Below are positions 61,018 to 64,000 of a stretch of DNA of 64,000 bases, piece after piece; position 1 is the stretch's first letter; each line of letters begins with the position of its first letter. Origin of the DNA: Vespula vulgaris (Eukaryota; Arthropoda; Insecta; Hymenoptera; Vespidae). Below the pieces are notes generated by a model, which was given only the letters and a program-made list of their open reading frames with translations, was not told the origin of the DNA and did no database searches. Location: positions 7,497,501-7,561,500 of the forward strand of contig NC_066595.1 in the NCBI RefSeq assembly GCF_905475345.1, given 5' to 3'. A program made the position numbers and the translations under genes.

Positions 61018-64000
61018 GAATTTATCTTGAAGACGTTCATGGGGAACATCGAATAATCGTCGTTTTTGATCGACAACGATCGCGACGAACGATCGTTCGG
61101 ATCTTTTCCCAGAAATGCGATTTCATGCCGTATCTATATCGTACGCGTGCTTAAGGAAATAAAGATTGTGTCTTCTTTTTCTTTATCTTCTTTTTTTTCT
61201 GTATTAATCGTTCGATAGATTATTAGCACCAACGCGAATGCACAAGTTCTTTGGATCTTCGTCGACGGACCGATGCAGGACGAATGTTAGAATGACGCAA
61301 CGAAAGTAGCGCGACCCGGAGGGTGAAAGGACCATCCCCACCAACATCGCTAACACCACGTGCTCTTCGATGTTTCGATGGGGGAGCTTCGATTGGTCGG
61401 GACTCTTCTCGTAGACGAACGATACCGCCCAATGAGGATCGGTTTACCCTTTCGAACCTACTCTTTTTTCTACTCTCCCTTTTGCTCACGGAGCAACCCT
61501 TCGTGCATCCATCATCATAGATATCTTATGACTACCTCCCTCACATCCCCGTTGCGTTTGCTTCTAGGAAATCGTACGAACACAACGTAGAAACGTCGAA
61601 CAATATAGAATGGAACCGATCGGTCGATTCTAGCAAACGAGCTTTTTCCGTCAACGCTTGGCACGCGTTTCGTACCGTAACGGTTTTAATAATAATTACT
61701 TCGATACGCTTAAAGATCTTTTTCTACGATAGGGTTGCAACCGTATATACCTGAAATATGACTGCGAACTTTCTCCGTGTAAAAATCATTTTTTTTCCAT
61801 TCTTACGTCATAAGAATAATGTACATGATAATTTAAGACTTAAGAAACTTTAAGAAATGTAAGAGCGAATGAAGAAATTAGTAGGATCGAGTTGATCATC
61901 ACGGTAAATATCGAGAGGGAATAGGTAGAGGGTCAGTGAACTAAAAAGAGAAGTTGCTCAGCCATTTGAACGGCACTCGGACGTTCCCATCGACTTCGGA
62001 TTCCGACAGAAGATAAAAAGAGAAACGAAAAGAGTGAGAAAGTAAGGCGAAACCTCGTAAAAAGCTTGGCGAAACGGGCTCTATGGTGGGGAGGGATTGC
62101 AAGGTAAGGAAGGAACGATCGTTGGGGAGGAAAAAAAATTCAAAATCCTGTGAACTCTGAGCACCGAGACGCCACTTTTTGGGTGAGCAGTCTCGATTTC
62201 TGCTCCTCTTCTCGTTTTCTCTCTCCCTCCCTCTGTCTCTCTCTCTCTCTCTCTCTCTTTCTCATGTCTCCCTTCCTACCTGATTCCCTTGGAATCGTAA
62301 AAAAAGCATCGACAGGTCAGGTAGGACAGCATCGACAGGAAGTTTCAATGCGTTCTCCCAGGATTGGTCGATTCTCTATAAAACTTCGTTTTACTCGTCC
62401 TCTCGCGCTCTTACGTATCTTTCTTATTTTTCAAAAGTAGGGAAAGCAGGTACTTACACGGTAACTTTTATACGTGCAGCTTTTCCTCTCCTTCTTTCCC
62501 CCTCCCCTTTAAATTTGCATTTTCCATGACCCTTATTTTTCTATCAAAATTGCGCTTTTTTTCGTGAGAATCGCATCGGGGAATGAGGTAGATATTTCTA
62601 AAGGAAACACATGTGGTCGTTTCATCTTTAACGCGAATGAGGCAAGATAGACGAAAAAAGAAAAAAAAAGATACGATGGATCGATAGAAAAATAATGCCC
62701 GCGCATCGCCAGGTGTTCATGGCAAATGCACACAAATATCGTATTAGAAGTTCAGTATCTTAGATAAGCCAACCGTCATTTCATCCGTTCTCTTACAGGA
62801 TTAAATGCACGTGTATGTGTGTGCGTTACATACGTGTACAGTGAGTATACACCTATGCAGAGACTTTTTGCTTTTTTTTTTATTTCTTTTTCTTCCCAAA
62901 TTTACGTCGTCTCCCTTCGAAAAAAAAGTCCTCCTCTATCTAAAATTCAACTTTTCTTGCCGTGAGAAGCTCTACCGAATTCCTCGATTCGCGGCAAAAG
63001 AAGAGGGAAGGTAAGAGATAGAGACCGTGCGAGGAGGGGATCGGAATGGTTTTTTGGGGCGATTTCTCTTCGTTCTCGCATTCTACCCTTTTTTAAGAAG
63101 GGCTCGCGTTGTTCCGCGTTTCTCGAAAGACCTGACATAGAAAATAACTGACGGTGCGTAACCAGGTGCGAGGGTAACATCTAGATGTGCGTTCGTACCA
63201 ACGTAAGATAAGGCAACCGTCACGTTTTCTTTCTTTCACGTGTTACGTACCAATACAGAAACGGAACGACCGTTGTTTCGTTGAAGAACACACATTCGAA
63301 GTTTTGAAAAATTTTTCGAACCGTTTTTTCTTTTTCTTTTTTTTTTTTTTCGTTATCCGTTAACAAGCTAAAATACGATTCTATCTCACGGTAAAGTTGC
63401 GTAGGTATAGAGACAATTTTTCACATAGTTCAACGTTCAAAATTTTACGACGCGCTCATCCAATGGCAATGCCTATGCAATTTCAAACTATTGAAGTCCG
63501 TTTAACGTTTGTACGAGCGACAGGACGACCGTCTATCCATCACCTACGCACATTCTCACGCATATTCAATCCTAAAAATTCGTTCTTAGTAAGTATGCAC
63601 ACGAATGTTACACAATACACAGGGTCCGTTTTGTAGGAGGGCTCTGCAGCTGGGCGCATTCGATCGTTGCGCTATTTTTCCGCATTATTCGAAGCGGATG
63701 GTGTCTTTGACCTTAGCTTCTACTTTTTCTCCCTTTTTATATCTTTTCACGAGACTCAATGAAAAGCAGTCGACGATCTGACCTTTATACGAGAAACTCG
63801 TCATTCGAAAATGCACCCTGCTCGTACGTACGTCAGGTGATAAGATCGGACAATGCTGCACCTGAATCGTGCGTGTTACTTTTTCACGTTGAATGTTATT
63901 TCTTTCCTGTCTATTTCTTATTAACTTTCATGACTTGTTACATATTTTTAAAAACTTAATAAATATCAGTACTCTTCGTAGGTATCAGTAAGCAAGTAAT
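61018..64000. other. upstream region of nubbin, no supported gene
   Basis: Mixed-composition, CpG-bearing DNA with a CT tract near 62230-62262 and homopurine/pyrimidine runs. Short frames at 61.2-61.5 kb and 63.4-63.6 kb have no known domain or splice partner. Nubbin promoters, 5' UTR exons or a large first intron are likely here by position. Confidence 0.55.
62230..62262. repeat. (CT)n microsatellite
   Basis: Short CT run, the last of this type in the window. Confidence 0.9.

Noticed and set aside
61223..61489. 88-codon arginine/serine-rich minus-strand frame upstream of nubbin
   Set aside because: No domain, no clear donor in a phase that reaches the exon at 60,683, and similar composition to surrounding non-coding DNA.

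Overview
This is eukaryotic nuclear DNA from an insect, most likely an aculeate hymenopteran (bee, wasp or ant). The evidence is short GT-AG introns in almost every gene, AT-rich codon use in housekeeping genes next to CpG-rich intergenic DNA, very dense simple repeats, and insect-like forms of nubbin, SMC3, Rpb3, hexokinase and reticulocalbin. The order is inferred from overall character; no species-diagnostic element was recognised.

Layout. Positions 1-5,770 hold AT-rich and microsatellite DNA with no supported gene. At 5,771-8,014 (minus strand) lie three exons of a gene I cannot name: two helical, HEAT/ARM-like pieces around a 382-codon disordered exon. A degenerate tRNA-Lys-like element sits in its last visible intron. 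Positions 8-20.4 kb are a long repeat-rich gene desert with a duplicated CAGCTG palindrome module at 18.0 and 18.5 kb. A complete nine-exon hexokinase gene lies at 20,431-24,419 (minus) and uses one GC-AG intron. Positions 24.4-31.1 kb are mostly intergenic, with a near-perfect hairpin at 30.75 kb.

Positions 31.1-50.7 kb form a compact, AT-rich housekeeping block: IFT88 (minus), mRpL37 (plus), Cdk20 (minus), Rpb3 (plus), SMC3 (plus), signal peptidase subunit 2 (minus) and a six-EF-hand reticulocalbin (minus). All seven reading frames close across the splice sites, with lengths near those of their human or fly counterparts. IFT88 and Cdk20 both serve cilia and lie one gene apart. IFT88/mRpL37 and Cdk20/Rpb3 are divergent pairs. 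mRpL37/Cdk20 and SMC3/SPCS2 are convergent pairs with very tight 3' ends.

Positions 50.7-56.5 kb are dominated by AAT-type repeats and hold a second strong hairpin at 55.3 kb. The 3' part of a POU class 2 transcription factor (nubbin type) occupies 56.5-60.7 kb (minus), with its poly-Q exon, POU-specific domain and homeodomain. Its 5' end is uncertain; a candidate first exon lies at 60.85-61.0 kb. Positions 61-64 kb show no further supported gene.
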